A DNA stretch of 64,000 nt from Spinellus fusiger (GCA_025094145.1 JALLLS010000059.1:161346-225345); one strand, 5' to 3'; positions 12,501 to 25,259 are shown, numbered from the stretch's first letter. Notes: generated by a model from the sequence alone, not told the origin. Translations and numbers: made by a program.

Positions 12501-14381
12501 CTACTGTGCCTGATCTTTTCTTCGTTTGCCTGTCGCCTTTTCATGTCGAATCGCTTCTATTTCATGTTGAACATAGTCAATGATAGATTGGATTTTAAGC
12601 ACTTTGGGTCCATCGGCAAAAGGAGGAGGATGTCCAAGGTAGCTGTAAGGATCTTTTGTAGTAGATGTCGGCTGTGTACGGTCCAGGCGCAATTTGCGTG
12701 TCAGATACATCTCTCTTGCTCGGTGCTGAAATTGCTGCAGAAAAGATCGACATCGTCCATCAAAGGCAACATAGACGGGTTTTCTAGAATAAATACATAC
12801 AAAATGCCCTACAGTTGAGCTCTTTCTTTTTCTTTCTTTCTTTTTCTTTTTTATACTGAGGAAGAGAATAGGTACCTCCTTGAGGAAGCATGGGCTGTAA
12901 GATAGTCTAGATCTGCTGTAGTGATAATGCGATTTGACTTTGCAATAAGACTCTCATACATATCGACTCTTTCTAGTGTAGTGTGGGTGTCTTTGGACAG
13001 CATACTGTCCCAGATAGAAACAGACTCTCTTTGTTCTTTTTCTAACTGGTCAATGCCTTTTCTGATGACATCCTTGACCTAGAATAAGCACAAGATGAAT
13101 CTCTATTCTGATCCAATACACCCAATCCAATCATAGATACCATGGGCGTTGTTTTCTCTGTAAATACAATCACTAGATGCGTTTTGAGATGGAGTATCGT
13201 ACGCTAAGAGAGAAGGAACATGAGTCACTATCATTGGACATGGGCATTGTATTGCTGTGTTCTCTGGGTATACCTTTAGTATGTCTACAAGAGTCACCGC
13301 ATCTTCTGAATACCAGCGACATTCAGAAGCATAGCCACCGACAACAACAGTCGTTAGGTCTGAAGATGTAGGATTGTTTGATAAAGAAGCAGGCAATATC
13401 CCTTGAAGATCCACTCTCTTTTCCAGTGGCTGTGGATCCAACAAGGGGTGCTGATAACAAACAGAGAGTCAGTGATCGTGTTATACACCAACATTGACTC
13501 TTCTCCCCACTCACCTCTGTCAAAATACAGTTCCTTTGTCTAGCAAGGGGTCCAAGTGCAGCTGAGGGAAATATAGCAACACCATTGGGTTTAGCAGAGA
13601 ATCTCTTTCTTTCTTTCTTTCTTTCACAGATGAACAGCTATAGCCATGCCACTTTACCCATCTTTGCATTGGCTTCATATTTTGGCAATACCACCTGGTC
13701 AAAGTGAATGAATGGAATGATAGGGTATCCCAGAAAGACTAATGACATGACAGGTCAATGCTACTGTAGTGTAGTGTAGTGTAGTGTACTGAAATAGCCT
13801 ACCAGAGAATATCTTTTTGGACTGATGCTTTTTAACATAAAGACAGGCAGGTATGGCAGACACTCCACTGCAAATCAAATAGTCTGCTGTGATAGGACCC
13901 ATCGTCTTGTTGTTGTGTGTGGGCATCAGATACCAGGGCCATTGAGTGTCTTTATTGTCATTGGATAGACTTAAACTAATGCACTTGAAAGACAATCTAA
14001 TGTACCTGTAGAACGAAAGGCCCAGTCGACCCAGTATTTTTGTAAAATAGGTGGAAATAGGTCCAATACTTTATTGTGCAAACAGGTCAGTATAAGCACT
14101 GATAGACGACAGAAAAACAATAGACACCCTCCCTCCTCCTTTATCTATGTGTATCTCTACGTATCTATGTATATCTCTATCTATCTATTACCTTTGTTAG
14201 CTACTACTGTCTTGGTTTCTAGATGATGAGGTCCATTGGCCAGCTGTTTTCCAAGAGACACTGCTTTTATTGCAGACTCGATACTGCCATCCGTAAGCAC
14301 TAGCACGCGAGGTGATGATCGATGAGGGGTTTTTGAAGACACAGTAGCCAGGTGATGTATTGGCCGTAAAGATGCTATCAT
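12501..14381 (-). CDS. ELM1-domain (DUF1022) protein, possible mitochondrial fission factor
   Basis: Nine exons: 14192..14381, 14006..14098, 13803..13949, 13658..13738, 13515..13561, 13274..13450, 13141..13203, 12876..13078 and 12501..12783, giving 427 aa with all phases consistent. Landmarks in order are RVLVLTDGSIESAIKAVSLG (family start), GPITADYLICSGVSAIPACLY, FIHFDQVVLPKYEAN, SSDLTTVVVGGYASECRW, HLVIVFTEKTTPM, ESVSIWDS, SNRIITTADLDYLTAHASS and KPVYVAFDG. These match the ELM1 plan (VLxTDG ... HFDxxVxPxHD ... VxIGG ... TxSRRTP ... WDG ... ADxxxVTADSxxxxSEA ... GKPVYV). Plant ELM1 recruits a dynamin to mitochondria, and bacterial relatives resemble GT-B glycosyltransferases, so a fission role in a fungus is only inferred. 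The Ser/Arg-rich N-terminus could be a presequence. Confidence 0.82.
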
Positions 14382-14640
14382 ACAAACATAAGCTCACTCC
14401 ATAAACGACTTACTCTATTACTTTTCTTTATGACACTAGACATGAGGTTCATTCTTTCTTTCTTTCTGCTACTGCAAGAGCAACACTGCTGGTGGTAGCT
14501 GTTTTCTTTTTGTTATTTTCTTCTTTTGGTAAAAGTCGACTCGGGTCGGTCAGTGAAAATTTCTCTTTATTTTTATTACAGTAAGGAGACTTTTTTTTTT
14601 TTTTGGTCTTTTCGATGCTTGTAGTCTCACTGTAGTGGTG
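14382..14640. other. Region upstream of the ELM1-like gene
   Basis: Holds T-rich tracts and a short ATG-initiated frame (about 14442-14404) that cannot be spliced in phase to the ELM1 frame, so translation is placed at 14381. Confidence 0.35.
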
Positions 14641-14699
14641 TTCATAGAACCACTGTTTATGAAACTATGAGTGTTTTCATAGTCAGCCTACAAACATAG

Positions 14700-15272
14700 A
14701 TGTTAGAAGATGATAGTGTTTATGAATAACATTGTTTATCAGATCACTTAATACTATAATACTATAGCCACTGCCAAAGTGCATTCCCTCATAGCAATAG
14801 AATCTATACCCTAAAGGCCTTGTGCTTTATCCTTGGGAGGTAGATACCACTAGAGAATACACTCTAGACATCCTAAACAGTAGAGAAGGAAAAGTATCTT
14901 AACTCTCAGATAGGTCCACAATTCAATCAATACCAGAACAGCACAAAAATACAATAAAAAAAAACACTTTCTGGTCATTGTGATCCACCGAGTCATTGAC
15001 TCTACACTTTTAAAACACTGGATGGGTGTGTGACAAAATAGCTAGTATCAACACTTTAGTTTTTGGCTTATAAACAACAGCAACAATAGACCCACAGCTT
15101 TCAGGAAAGGGCAATGTTTATTTATTTATTTTCTTTAGTTTTAATTTTATATCAATTCATACTCTAAGTCTATCCTTTACTTATTCATAGAATGAGTAGT
15201 AAATCCGTGCATTCTACATTTTATCTTTCATGGCAGTGGGATCACCTATCGTTACATATCTTTGGGTGTGTA
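14700..15272 (-). mobile_element. Family A copy 3, truncated and inverted
   Basis: The right edge reads cttgggtgtgta-like (atctttgggtgtgta at about 15258-15272). On the minus strand this is the TACACACCCAAAG end seen at 18.9 kb. The block cattccctcatagcaatagaatctataccct is the reverse complement of a block in copy 1 (7110-7130 region). I cannot find the left terminus, so the copy is probably truncated. Confidence 0.5.
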
Positions 15273-16658
15273 ACTATGGATAGGCATACTTGACATGTGC
15301 ATGTGGATAATTCATCTTCCTGTCCATATGTCTATAGTTACCGTATTTATAGCTATTGGGTCTATTAGTAAACATAACAACCTGCCTCAAAATATCAGAT
15401 CATCAGATCATATCAAATATAGGAAAACGAAAAGAAAAAGATTTCTGTATTGAATGGATTTAAACTCATATCTAGAAAGACACATTTTTGTCTCTGGTAA
15501 TACAGCATCCTCATCCATTCCATCTATGACAAGTCGAATAGGAAGCACTTTCTTATACTGACATTGTGGTATGGAGCATAAGAAACACTCCTCTTTACTA
15601 GAACACAGTAAAGGACCTAATTGACTATAATAACTGACTTTTTAAATTAAATAAAATAAAATAAAATAAAAAATATAAATAAAGACAGTACTAGAACACA
15701 ACTACTGGTGGCTCACTGCTACACATGGCATCAGATAAACAATAATGGTTTAGAACAAAATAAAATAAACTAGTACAAAAGAGAGAGTGCTTAAATAATG
15801 AGAGCAACAAGTACATAACTAAAAGATGGACATTTACAGATATGTCATCAAGAATAGAATGCCTGCCAATCTATAACACTTTAATCGTAAAGATGGACTT
15901 GCTCTTCTCCATAAAAGCCATCTATTGTCTGGTGGTGAATTCAATTCAACATTCTAGCGTGTTAGTACCAAGGCATTTCTACACGCATTTCTTATTGATA
16001 CTGTGAATACACATAGAAATCTCTCTCTCTCTCTATCGAGTCTTTATTTACTTTTACCTACCTTTCTATCACTACACATCTGCTAATGATTATATCATTG
16101 TAGCTTGCAAATAGGTTGTACCTCTCCGAGACCATGTGTAGTGCAAGGTTGTTTTATATTGAATAGGTAACTACCCAATTTTCAACTATCTTGTTTCATT
16201 TTCTATCCACTACATCCTCACTAGTCACAAAAGCAGTCTGGTACAGGTATTTTTTAGAGTACTAGCAGTATCTTTGGTAAGCTATGGTGTGTTTATTGAT
16301 AGCTGATTTTTATAAGCTATCTCTGGTATCTCTTTCTTTTCTCTTTCTCTTTTTCATGGCAGTAGTTTCTTCTTTGGAGAAAAAAGAGCTTGGCAGCTGA
16401 GCATAAACAGAATTTAGTCCTACAAAGCTATTCCCTTTTTTTATTTTTATTTTTATTTTTATTTAAAAAACAGTTTACAGCAACACCGCTTGATTTGATG
16501 TGTGTCCTTTTTTTGATAGTGATTTCATACGATTAAATTCTAACAAAAAAAAACAATAGTTGTAATTTTACCTCTTCACTTTTGTCCTGCATTTATACAA
16601 ACAAAAAAATAAATAAATAGATAGATAAATAGATAAACAGATAGATACAACTCCTCCC
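15273..16658. other. AT-rich region upstream of the 2-hydroxyacyl-CoA lyase gene
   Basis: It contains (aaaat)n and (ttttta)n runs (about 15640-15685 and 16440-16470) and a (gata)n run ending just before the start codon (about 16610-16650). No gene is seen. It should hold the lyase promoter, but no specific element can be supported. Confidence 0.4.
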
Positions 16659-18741
16659 ATGTCGAATCAGCCCCTTTCAAACACTCGGTCCTCAGCCACA
16701 GGTGCTGACCTGATTGCAGAAAGTTTAAAGCGTCAAGGCGTCAAGGTTATATTTGGTATTGTTGGCATTCCTGTAGTTGAAATAGCAGAAGCCTGTATTG
16801 CCAAGGGGATAGAGTTTATTGGCTTCCGCAACGAGCAGTCCGCAGCCTATGCCGCCTCAGCCTATGGCTACCTGTCTGGACGTCCAGGCATCTGCTTGAG
16901 TGTAGGAGGACCTGGTGTAGTGCATTCTCTAGCAGGGGTGTTGAACGCCAAACTTAATTGTTGGCCTCTTGTTTTGCTGTCAGGTGCTGCTGACACGTAC
17001 CAAACAGATAAGGGGGCGTTCCAAGAACTGGACCAAGTGGAGGCATGTCGACCTTATTGCAAGTACGCAGCCCGTCCTGCGTCTGTAGATAGGATTCCCT
17101 TTGTCATTGAAAAGGCAATAAGAACTGCTATTGCGGGTCGTCCTGGTGCTGCGTATATTGATTTGCCAGCTGACTTTATTCAGTACAAAACAAACGAATT
17201 CCAGTGGATAGAGCGTTGTCAGGTCGCACAAGTTCCCAATCCTCCCATCTCCATGGCAAATCACGTAATGGTGAAAGAAGCGGCTACAGTGCTGAGACAT
17301 GCCAAGAAACCTTTGATTGTGTTTGGAAAAGGGTAATGGTGATTGCTAACAGTCCATTCAAATAAACAGGAAACGAGCCACAAAGAGAGAAGAAAGGGAC
17401 TAAGTGATCTTTTTATTCTTTTCTTAGTGCTGCTTATGCTCGTGCGGAGAATGAGCTTACACGCTTGGTAGAGAAAACTCATATCCCGTTCTTGCCTACG
17501 CCAATGGCCAAGGGACTCTTGTCAGACAACCACCCTCTGTGTGTAGCTGCAGCCAGATCAAAGGCACTAAAAGAGGCTGATGTTGTATTGTTAGTGGGTG
17601 CAAGACTCAATTGGATCCTACACTTTGGAGAATCACCCAAGTGGTCTTCAGAAGTTAAGTTCATTCATATTGACGTGTCTCCAGAAGAACTAGGCAACAA
17701 TGGGGCCAATACATTGCCTCTCTTGGGTGATATCAAACTGGTTCTCTCTCAATTGTTAGAGCAGCCTTCGCTACCTTGTCTTGAGACTAGCAGTCCATAT
17801 GTAACAAGTCTTGTTAAAACAGTGGAGGAGAATATAAAGAAGAACATTGCCTCGACCATGACAGGAGATGATACTTCCATTCTGAATTATAAGACAGCCT
17901 ACAAGGTGATTAAGGATATTCTGCCTTCAAAAGATGTCTTTTATGTGAGCGAAGGTGCCAATACAATGGATATTGCACGATCTTTCTTTGATGTCCATGA
18001 GCCTCGTCATCGTCTGGATGCTGGCACAGGAGCAACAATGGGTGTTGGCATGGGTTATGCTATTGCTGGTAGGTCTGAATTAAACTATGCATATTGTTTT
18101 CTATTTTATACCACCTATATTATATATAAATGCAAGAAACACTAAACAGAATACTTTACTGTGCATAATTCATATATATTCAGCTCAAATATACCATCCT
18201 AATAAGCGTATTGTATCTATTGTGGGTGATTCTGCATTCGGATTTAGGTAAGAGAACCCTTTATTCTAGTTTATTCTTGATCTCCCACTGATTTAATATT
18301 GGTTTAAAGTGCTATGGAGTTAGAGACGGCCATCCGTGCTAAACTCCCACTACTTATTATTGTCATCAACAATAACGGCATTTATTATGGACTTGAGAGT
18401 GATGACTATGAACAGTCTCGTAAAAGCAACAATCTTCCTCCTACATCACTCTCTCCAGAAACACGTTATGATATGATTTCAGAGGCCTGTGGTGGAAAAG
18501 GATGGTTAGTCAAGAACCGTGTCGAATTGGGCAAGGCTATGAGAGAAGCGCTTGCTATCAAGAACACAACATGTGTTGTTAATGTCTTGATTGCACCAGG
18601 TGGCAGAAAAAAACTGGTAACATTTCTTTTTCTTTTTTTCTTCTTCTTTTCCTTGGGATCTGATGGACTGATTTTGTTCTTTTTATTTATCTTTATTAGG
18701 ACTTTGGCTGGATGAACAAAAAAGACGTATCCAAAATCTAA
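16659..18741 (+). CDS. 2-hydroxyacyl-CoA lyase / oxalyl-CoA decarboxylase family (ThDP enzyme)
   Basis: Five exons, 16659..17332, 17428..18068, 18184..18247, 18310..18616 and 18700..18741, encode 575 aa, near human HACL1 (578). The fold reads as a full ThDP enzyme. The N-terminal PYR domain has GIPVVEIAEA and the activating glutamate in RNEQSAAYAA, the middle domain has ADVVLLVGARLNW, and the PP domain has GDSAFGFS...NNNGIYYG for Mg-ThDP. Such enzymes cleave 2-hydroxyacyl-CoA to formyl-CoA and an aldehyde during peroxisomal alpha-oxidation; close relatives decarboxylate oxalyl-CoA. The last exon adds DFGWMNKKDVSKI, and the terminal SKI looks like a variant PTS1, which fits peroxisomal import. 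Substrate choice cannot be settled by eye. The downstream neighbour is a TIR repeat only about 170 bp away. Confidence 0.92.
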
Positions 18742-18908
18742 TGAATAAAACTGTTATTGCTGTCTTTCCAACTTATTATTGTCTTCCAGAGATACCCATT
18801 ATTACAAACTAAAGATTCTATCATTGTGCTAATTATAATATCTAAATATTATACATTCATTAAGAAAGATATTCTTAATAATATATTTTTATAATAGGAA
18901 AATGAGAG

Positions 18909-20097
18909 TACACACCCAAAGATTTTTGGGATATAAAAGTAAATACACGGACAATCCAATCACAACTTTTTCTATGATTGGCTAATTATTATTATTATTA
19001 TTATTATTTAAAAAAGGGTATTTCCATAAAATATTAGTGCATCTTTGGGGAAATAAAAGTGTAGAAATATAGTATGGTTCAAAAAAAGGACGTACATATT
19101 GGTTTAGTGCACCGATAACTACACCGGATTCTTTTTTGATGTTTTGGTGAGTTGGCTACTACTAGTTAATGGTGACTCCTTTCTTTTGGTACCAACAGAC
19201 TGTACTGTCTTGGATCGACAAAAGCGTTCAGGTCGTTTGCCTTCTCGTCACTCAAAAAATGAACATGACAAAAGTTCAATGTTGCTTCCATATCCCGATT
19301 CCAAAAGCATTGATAAATAATCTCATCAGAAACTCCAGCAGTTTTGGTCATGATCTTCAAACAATAAACTTATTGGCCTTATCTTTGACTTTCTCAAGCT
19401 CACTGTTCTTACAGGAAGGATAGAAACTGGATGTTTTGAACTTATCAATAAGGAACACCTTGAACCCTTCTTTCTTCAACATTCCTCTTATTCCAACACC
19501 TCTCACTGGTTCATATAACTTGATACTAAACTACTTGTCAAGATGAGCATAAGTGAGTAAGGTATTGTGCTATTATTCACAAAGAGAATGAAGAAGTGAA
19601 AAGTGATAGACACTACCAAAGGCTATTCTTGAGATAAAAAAGGTAATCAATATCTTCATTTGGGTTTAAGCTCATTGTATTCTACAAGACACTCATCGTA
19701 TTGTTATTAGGCAAGTAAAGACTCCTCTCAAGTCAATCACAGGTGGCTTTCTTCCTTCTATACTGTCTAGGGTGCATAGGATGTATTCCCAAGTATGGTT
19801 ATCTATCTCCCAAGGATAAAACAGTAAGATTTTAGGGTGTGGATTCTATTGCTATGAGGAATACACCTAGAGCAGCAGTAGCTATATTATCATAATAAAT
19901 AATATTATTCATAAACAAGATTTTTTTATTGATAGTACAATTTGATAGTGAGGTATTCTACAAAAAGAAATAATGAGTTGGATATCTACAAACCTTTTGA
20001 TTTTTAAACATCTTTCTATAAAAGAGAATTATTTGGGATGAACATAACAGAAAGGTAATGTCACCGCTTAACAGCCAGAAAAATCTCCTGGTGTGTA
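18909..20097 (+). mobile_element. Short TIR element, family A copy 4
   Basis: Begins tacacacccaaagatttttg followed by ggatataaaagtaaat, and ends aaatctcctggtgtgta. It is flanked by gag on both sides, a possible 3-bp duplication. Internal blocks are shared with copies 1 and 5, such as gagcataagtgagtaaggta and the ctattgctatgagga region. Short open frames (for example the minus-strand frame at 19166-19360) have no recognised domain. Confidence 0.65.
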
Positions 20098-20660
20098 GAG
20101 CTATCAAAAGTCGACTGGGCATCAGGGCCTTGGAATGAGTGTTTATTTGTATTTGTATCAACAAGTGCATTTTGCTTTTCAGATGCTTAGTTGTAGGGTG
20201 TTTGTTTATTTTCAATATTAGCAAAGGAGTGTTTTGTATGTGACAATTCAAGCTGACACGTTTTCTTCAAGTGAATCACCAACATCATCAGTGACTAGAA
20301 TTAAGACACTACAGAGATGTTTTGCTTTGATACACTCAGGGATAGAGGCAGCATGCTTCTTCAATGAAAGCCAGTGCAGCTTTTAAAATAAACCAAATCA
20401 GATTCTACCATTTCAAGAATGCCGATTAAACTGTGTCCATAACATATTTTGTTGTAGACTTGTAAAGCACCAACAATACTCTATAGTCATTTGCCTTTGT
20501 GGAAAGTAGTGCGTGAGTACAAGAAAGGGGTGCTGTTTGAATAGCAGAGTGACACAAGCCATACTTCAGCCAATTAGAATATGTGTGCGTCATGTTTATT
20601 TGAGTGGGTTGTACCCTCCTTTTTATCCTTCTTTTCTATCTTCTTTTTTTTTTCTATCTT

Positions 20661-20706
20661 GCCTGCATGGTGTAATGAACAACGCGTTGGACTCATAAAC
20701 TGAAGA
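20661..20706 (+). other. tRNA-Met-like 5' half
   Basis: Reads gcctgcatggtgtaatgaac followed by aacgcgttggactcataaac. This resembles an acceptor strand, a D-arm and an anticodon arm with CAT in a ctCATaa loop. The anticodon stem pairs poorly, and no T-arm (GGTTCGA box) or 3' acceptor follows. It is therefore a truncated tRNA or the head of a tRNA-derived SINE rather than a working gene. Confidence 0.3.
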
Positions 20707-20809
20707 CTAACCAGATGCCTCCTCTTGTTAAGGTATAAACGTGCAAATGTTGAGAATACTGTCTCCCTTTGTTTTTGTTTTTGTTTTTGTTTTAGTCTTT
20801 TGTTCTTCT

Positions 20810-21380
20810 TAGACATTCAAAGTGGACATGCTTACACGCTATACTTCATGGCTGCTCAAGGGTGTGTCTGGTCATCTTGCTATCCATTGTGTTGTTGCAA
20901 TGTTAATTTGACTCCTAAACATATGTTTGAAGGGCGTAATCTTGCGGGTCTCGTCTCATTATTGCACTGGGGAGTGTTACTATAAGTCATCTAGGTTCAA
21001 CAGCTAGGGGCCTGTAGTCTTGTGAACCAATTGCTTAATGTGATGGGGCTCGACCACAAGCCGCTTATCTCAGCAGATGGAAGTGTGTAATCTTGTGGGC
21101 CGGGGATAACCTTGCGTGTCTTATCAGTGCGGGGGAGCCCGATCACAAGCCATTTACCTTCATCTATTTTATGTACTGGGGTCATTTTAACACCATCACA
21201 CATGGAAGCAGGTCTGATAAACTTATCATTTGGTGGTTCTTACTCGGACAGGTAAAGAAAAAGACAAGAGAAATGGCAGAACAATAGATATCTTATCTCT
21301 TTTGTTGTTGTTGTTGTTGTTGTTGTTCTTAGACATCCAAGGTGGATATTTTTGCACTGTGTATTTCATGGCTATCTATG
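20810..21380. repeat. Two diverged copies of a short direct repeat
   Basis: The text cttagacattcaaagtgga at about 20815 recurs as cttagacatccaaggtgga at about 21329, each preceded by a GTT-rich tract and followed by a ttcatggct block. Between them lie three imperfect copies of a GC-richer motif (gtaatcttgcgggtctcg, gtagtcttgtgaacc, gtaatcttgtgggcc, then gatcacaagcc). Confidence 0.5.
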
Positions 21381-21569
21381 ATATTGGTACGCTTGGTATT
21401 TGATTCAGTCTTGATCATTGTAGTGGCAAGGATCAGTCCAAAGCATAGCCTGACTAGAGTATAATGAGAGAGAGAGAGAATAGATAAAGAAGTGAGTCGA
21501 AGTGACATCAAAGAAAGACTAATAATCCTTTGCTGTTATTAAATAGAACTAGTAGCTGCTGAGATAAGA

Positions 21570-21720
21570 TCCATTGAACTTGAAAAAGTGTGTATTATGT
21601 CGCCATATTCCCTTGAGATGAATCCAATAGAGCAATGTTGGCTATTGTGAAGAGAAATGTGCACTGAGTTACTCTCATGGAGGAAGAAAGTCTATCTAGT
21701 TGTGCTATTGAAGCCTGACA
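21570..21720 (+). pseudogene. DDE transposase relic (Tc1/pogo-like C-terminal motif)
   Basis: The frame YSLEMNPIEQCWLL followed by a stop matches the YSPxLNPIExxW motif around the third acidic residue of Tc1/mariner-pogo transposases. Only this motif survives. Confidence 0.55.
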
Positions 21721-22012
21721 TTTGGTGACTCATAAAGACCCTTGTGGATTTGCTTGGTGTTTAAAGAATAAGACTCTGCAGTGTCTTTAAAAGATAACCC
21801 TGTAGTGCAATACAGTGAGTTATTTATTTTATATATCTTTATATAATAAAACCATTTCAGGCTTTGAATCTTCTGGCCAAAAATAATAAAAATGCCACAA
21901 TTATATATGCATTATATATCTTTTCTTATTCTACCATCCTTTCACATTATTTATGCTAATTGATTCAATGTAGACTTTACTACTGTATTCTGAATTCTGA
22001 AGAGATACAAAG

Positions 22013-22185
22013 AAGCCTGCTCTTACCACCAAGTATAAGGAAATGAGACTTGCTTGGACCAAAGACAATGCTCATCGGATTGATGAGTAATGGCGTACTA
22101 TTATCTGGTCAGATAAGTCAAGGCACCAACTCATCTCTCACAATAACCACAGCAGAGTCATCCGAAAAAGGAAGGGTTTCGATAC
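22013..22185 (+). pseudogene. Tc1/mariner transposase relic (first catalytic Asp region)
   Basis: The frame KPALTTKYKEMRLAWTKDNA ... WRTIIWSDKSRHQLISHNNH ... VIRKRKGFD matches the stretch around the first DDE aspartate (family text IWSDESKF). A TGA interrupts it before WRTIIW. It lies downstream of, and in wrong order with, the NPIEQ relic, so these are two separate fragments. Confidence 0.65.
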
Positions 22186-22189
22186 ACTT

Positions 22190-24860
22190 TTAGCTCTCTT
22201 GTAGTCTACAGAATGTTCTCAGCTTTGGCTGTAGATCCAATCAGATAGTTAAAAGTAAACTAGGCAATTACATGAATTGAAATAAATACATTGTAGCTTT
22301 TTTTTTAGTCTAAGAATATTTAGTTTTTATTCAGTAGCAATTACAATATAAATAGAAACACATAACTCAGGAAAATACATCTCGTTTACCTGCTGCCATG
22401 ATCCAGTGTTTGTCCCATTCTCAATATAATATAACTAGTTATACTTTTAACCATTTCATAGCATGTATCTGAGAAATAAAAGCAGTCTTGGAACAGTAAT
22501 GTGTTTGTCTCATTCACGTTTAAAGTGTCTCGTCATCTTATATTTAAATATAAGAATTTAACAGTTGGCAAATCGTAAAAGGCATCCATGAGTAGGATCT
22601 AAATCTTTTTAGATTTCCAACGCTCACAGATACCAGGAAAAGAGGGCAGATATACTGCTAATACTGTTTACAAAGAGGAAATTTAGTTTTCAGCCCATAC
22701 ATCTCTTATATTTAATCTAAAATAAAATATCAACACTTTATCACACTGTTTCTATAAACTGTAAAACACACAACTATGATAATCATTGGTTTGATTTATG
22801 AGTGCAAAGTGATTTATAGTTGAATTTATATTAACAGATAATAAATATTTATAAATGAATTTAATAAATAAAGGTAGACTGATTTAAAGCTACAATGCAT
22901 ACAACAAGCTATTATGTAGGTTAACAATCGCAATGCACAGTCTAAATGGTAATGTCTCTTACAGAAGATGAGATAGTTGGTATAAATGAGATAATAGAAA
23001 CGCATATCACCTATGGCCACAGTAATTATTGGCAAACATTCTAGAGAGAGTATTAAAGCAGCACTCCAAAGCACGAGTTTGTAGATAAAGTAGATGGCCA
23101 CCTAGTAAAGGTGCTACACATAAAAGTGTTGACAGTACATTTAGTAGCATGTATATTGAAGCAGTGACAGAGTGGTTTTGCAGGGATTATTCTATCAATA
23201 GCTCACAAAAATAAAAGAGAGTCCACCCACAGGCCAAAAAAGTGTTTTTCTCTTTCCTATTGATTTTCTCTTCAATTTCTACCTTTACCCAGCATCTTCG
23301 ACTCTTTTCTGTCTCTGTTCCAGAGGACAATAATAAGGAAGTATGCGTCTTTAGAAAAAACAGTGGTGAGGTTTCTCTCTTAGATGACTGGAACAGTAAA
23401 GAGCTGCCATCTATAGTTGAAAACCAAGTATAGGCCTCTCAATTTGACTTGTTTATCAAGATTTCTGTGGGCACCACTTTTTTTTAGAAGACTTTCTACT
23501 TGTTATGAGCCCATACTGCTGTGAATTATACCAAAGAATAGAGTATCACTGTCTATGAGCAAAATAGGAGTGGTTATAAGCTCATTGAAGACTTGTTTCT
23601 ATGTCATTTTTAGTCAAAAGGTATAGTAATAAAAATAAATATTATTAATCATTTTTTATTGGTAAAGTTGTCCACTATAGCCACAGGATTATCTTTTCCT
23701 ATGTTTTACATGAATTCAATGTTATGTTAAGATAGTATACAGTTTTTCTTTCTTTCCCAAAATACAATTACTTACTATTAGCTACATTGTGAATAAGCAT
23801 AGACGCTACCAGAAACCTATTACGAGAGCATGAATTTACTATTTCACATCATCTGAATGCCATTAACACACACACACACACACACACCATTTAATGTTCA
23901 GTTGCCAGACAAGACGAGTGTGTTTGAGCACATTTCTCTAGCCACTCTATGGGGCATCAGATAAATAGTATACAGACCTACATTAGCTTCTAGTATACTT
24001 GCTCCATTTTAATAGATACTCTATAGCGCCCACTGTAGCAGAACAGAATGTATAGCACAAAGTAAAGTTACTGCTTTTATTGATTCACTTATAACTAACA
24101 GCCTCTTCTATTGGGAAATTGGTGTCGAGATACCAAGTTACACGAGTGTATTTCAACAGTGGTCTCTTGCTTCCACACTCTACACACAGAAATAATTACT
24201 AGAAAATAGTCACTTTGCAACTTTAACATATTACAACCATAAAGTGAACACCCATTAAACATCCCTTGGGTAGAATATTCAATGATTAAAATGGTGATAT
24301 ATCCCATGAATACATATAATTAGTGTTAGTCCTAGTAATAAATATCATCTTGCACTGTTTTCCAACACAACACAACATCTACATAGCAATGAGTTCATTA
24401 GATATGTTTACAGTAGTGTTTATTATCAGAAATAAAGGTTTGCTATTTTAAAATTTCAGACTTTGAAGTGTTTACATTGATCAGTGCTTAGTGTAGTAGG
24501 CAGTATTTAATTATTTAGGCTGCTGGTAAAACATACTCATAGAACTACTGATGAAGATCCTAGTTGTGATTTGAAAAAGACTTGATGGTCAATTAAAGAC
24601 TAAAGAATGCGAGAAAAAAGTGGTGAGAATTAATATTGCCCAAGACAGTAGTATTTCTTACTTTCCCTCTCTCTATTTACATTAAGAATGTCAGTGTCAT
24701 AGGGTTTCAATTTTCAGTTTTCAATTTGATCTTGATATCTATGAGTAGTGTATTCACAATGAGTGTCCATTGTGTATCTTTCTGCTTTATAACTTTACTT
24801 GCCTTATTTTACTATCTTTTTATATGGTAGGATATTTGAAATAAGTTGTATATTTCTTTT
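22190..24860. other. AT-rich gene-poor region
   Basis: No gene is recognised. A 63-codon open frame at 23242-23433 reads as plausible protein near its end (SVPEDNNKEVCVFRKNSG), but no family is recognised and no exon joins it. A (CA)n run lies at about 23866-23888. Confidence 0.4.
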
Positions 24861-24865
24861 CATTT

Positions 24866-24966
24866 AATTGTATTTCTCGTATTCTCTCTTGTATTTCTCG
24901 TATTCTCTTTTGTATTTCTTGTATTCTCTTTTGTATTTCTTGTATTCTCTCTTGTATTTATTATAT
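24866..24966. repeat. 20-bp minisatellite
   Basis: About five imperfect head-to-tail copies of ttgtatttctcgtattctct. Confidence 0.8.
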
Positions 24967-25259
24967 TTCTATGTTTCTCTCTTTCTCTCTGTACATCACA
25001 ATTTTGCATCAGTACACTATATTAAATCATTGATATACATACCTTGAATTTAATTTGGTAAGGCCACGAACTTCTACAAAAATATATAGCCTGAGCATCA
25101 CTCTGTTTTCAATCATTAATGTCTAGAATATGCATAGTGTGAGTATAATAACTATTCAAAAATAAAAATGAAATAAAAAACCCATGAAATCAAGAACAAA
25201 GTAGAGGGAACAATGATTTCAGCAAGGCCATCAGTAATTCAAAAGACGGTGCCAAATAG

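Noticed and set aside
14404..14442. Upstream first exon for the ELM1-like gene (ATG near 14442, donor gtaagt)
   Set aside because: The available acceptor gives the wrong phase for the conserved frame; the ATG at 14381 needs no intron.
23866..23888. CRISPR-like or regulatory (CA)n array
   Set aside because: Simple dinucleotide repeat; there are no spacers, and this is eukaryotic DNA.
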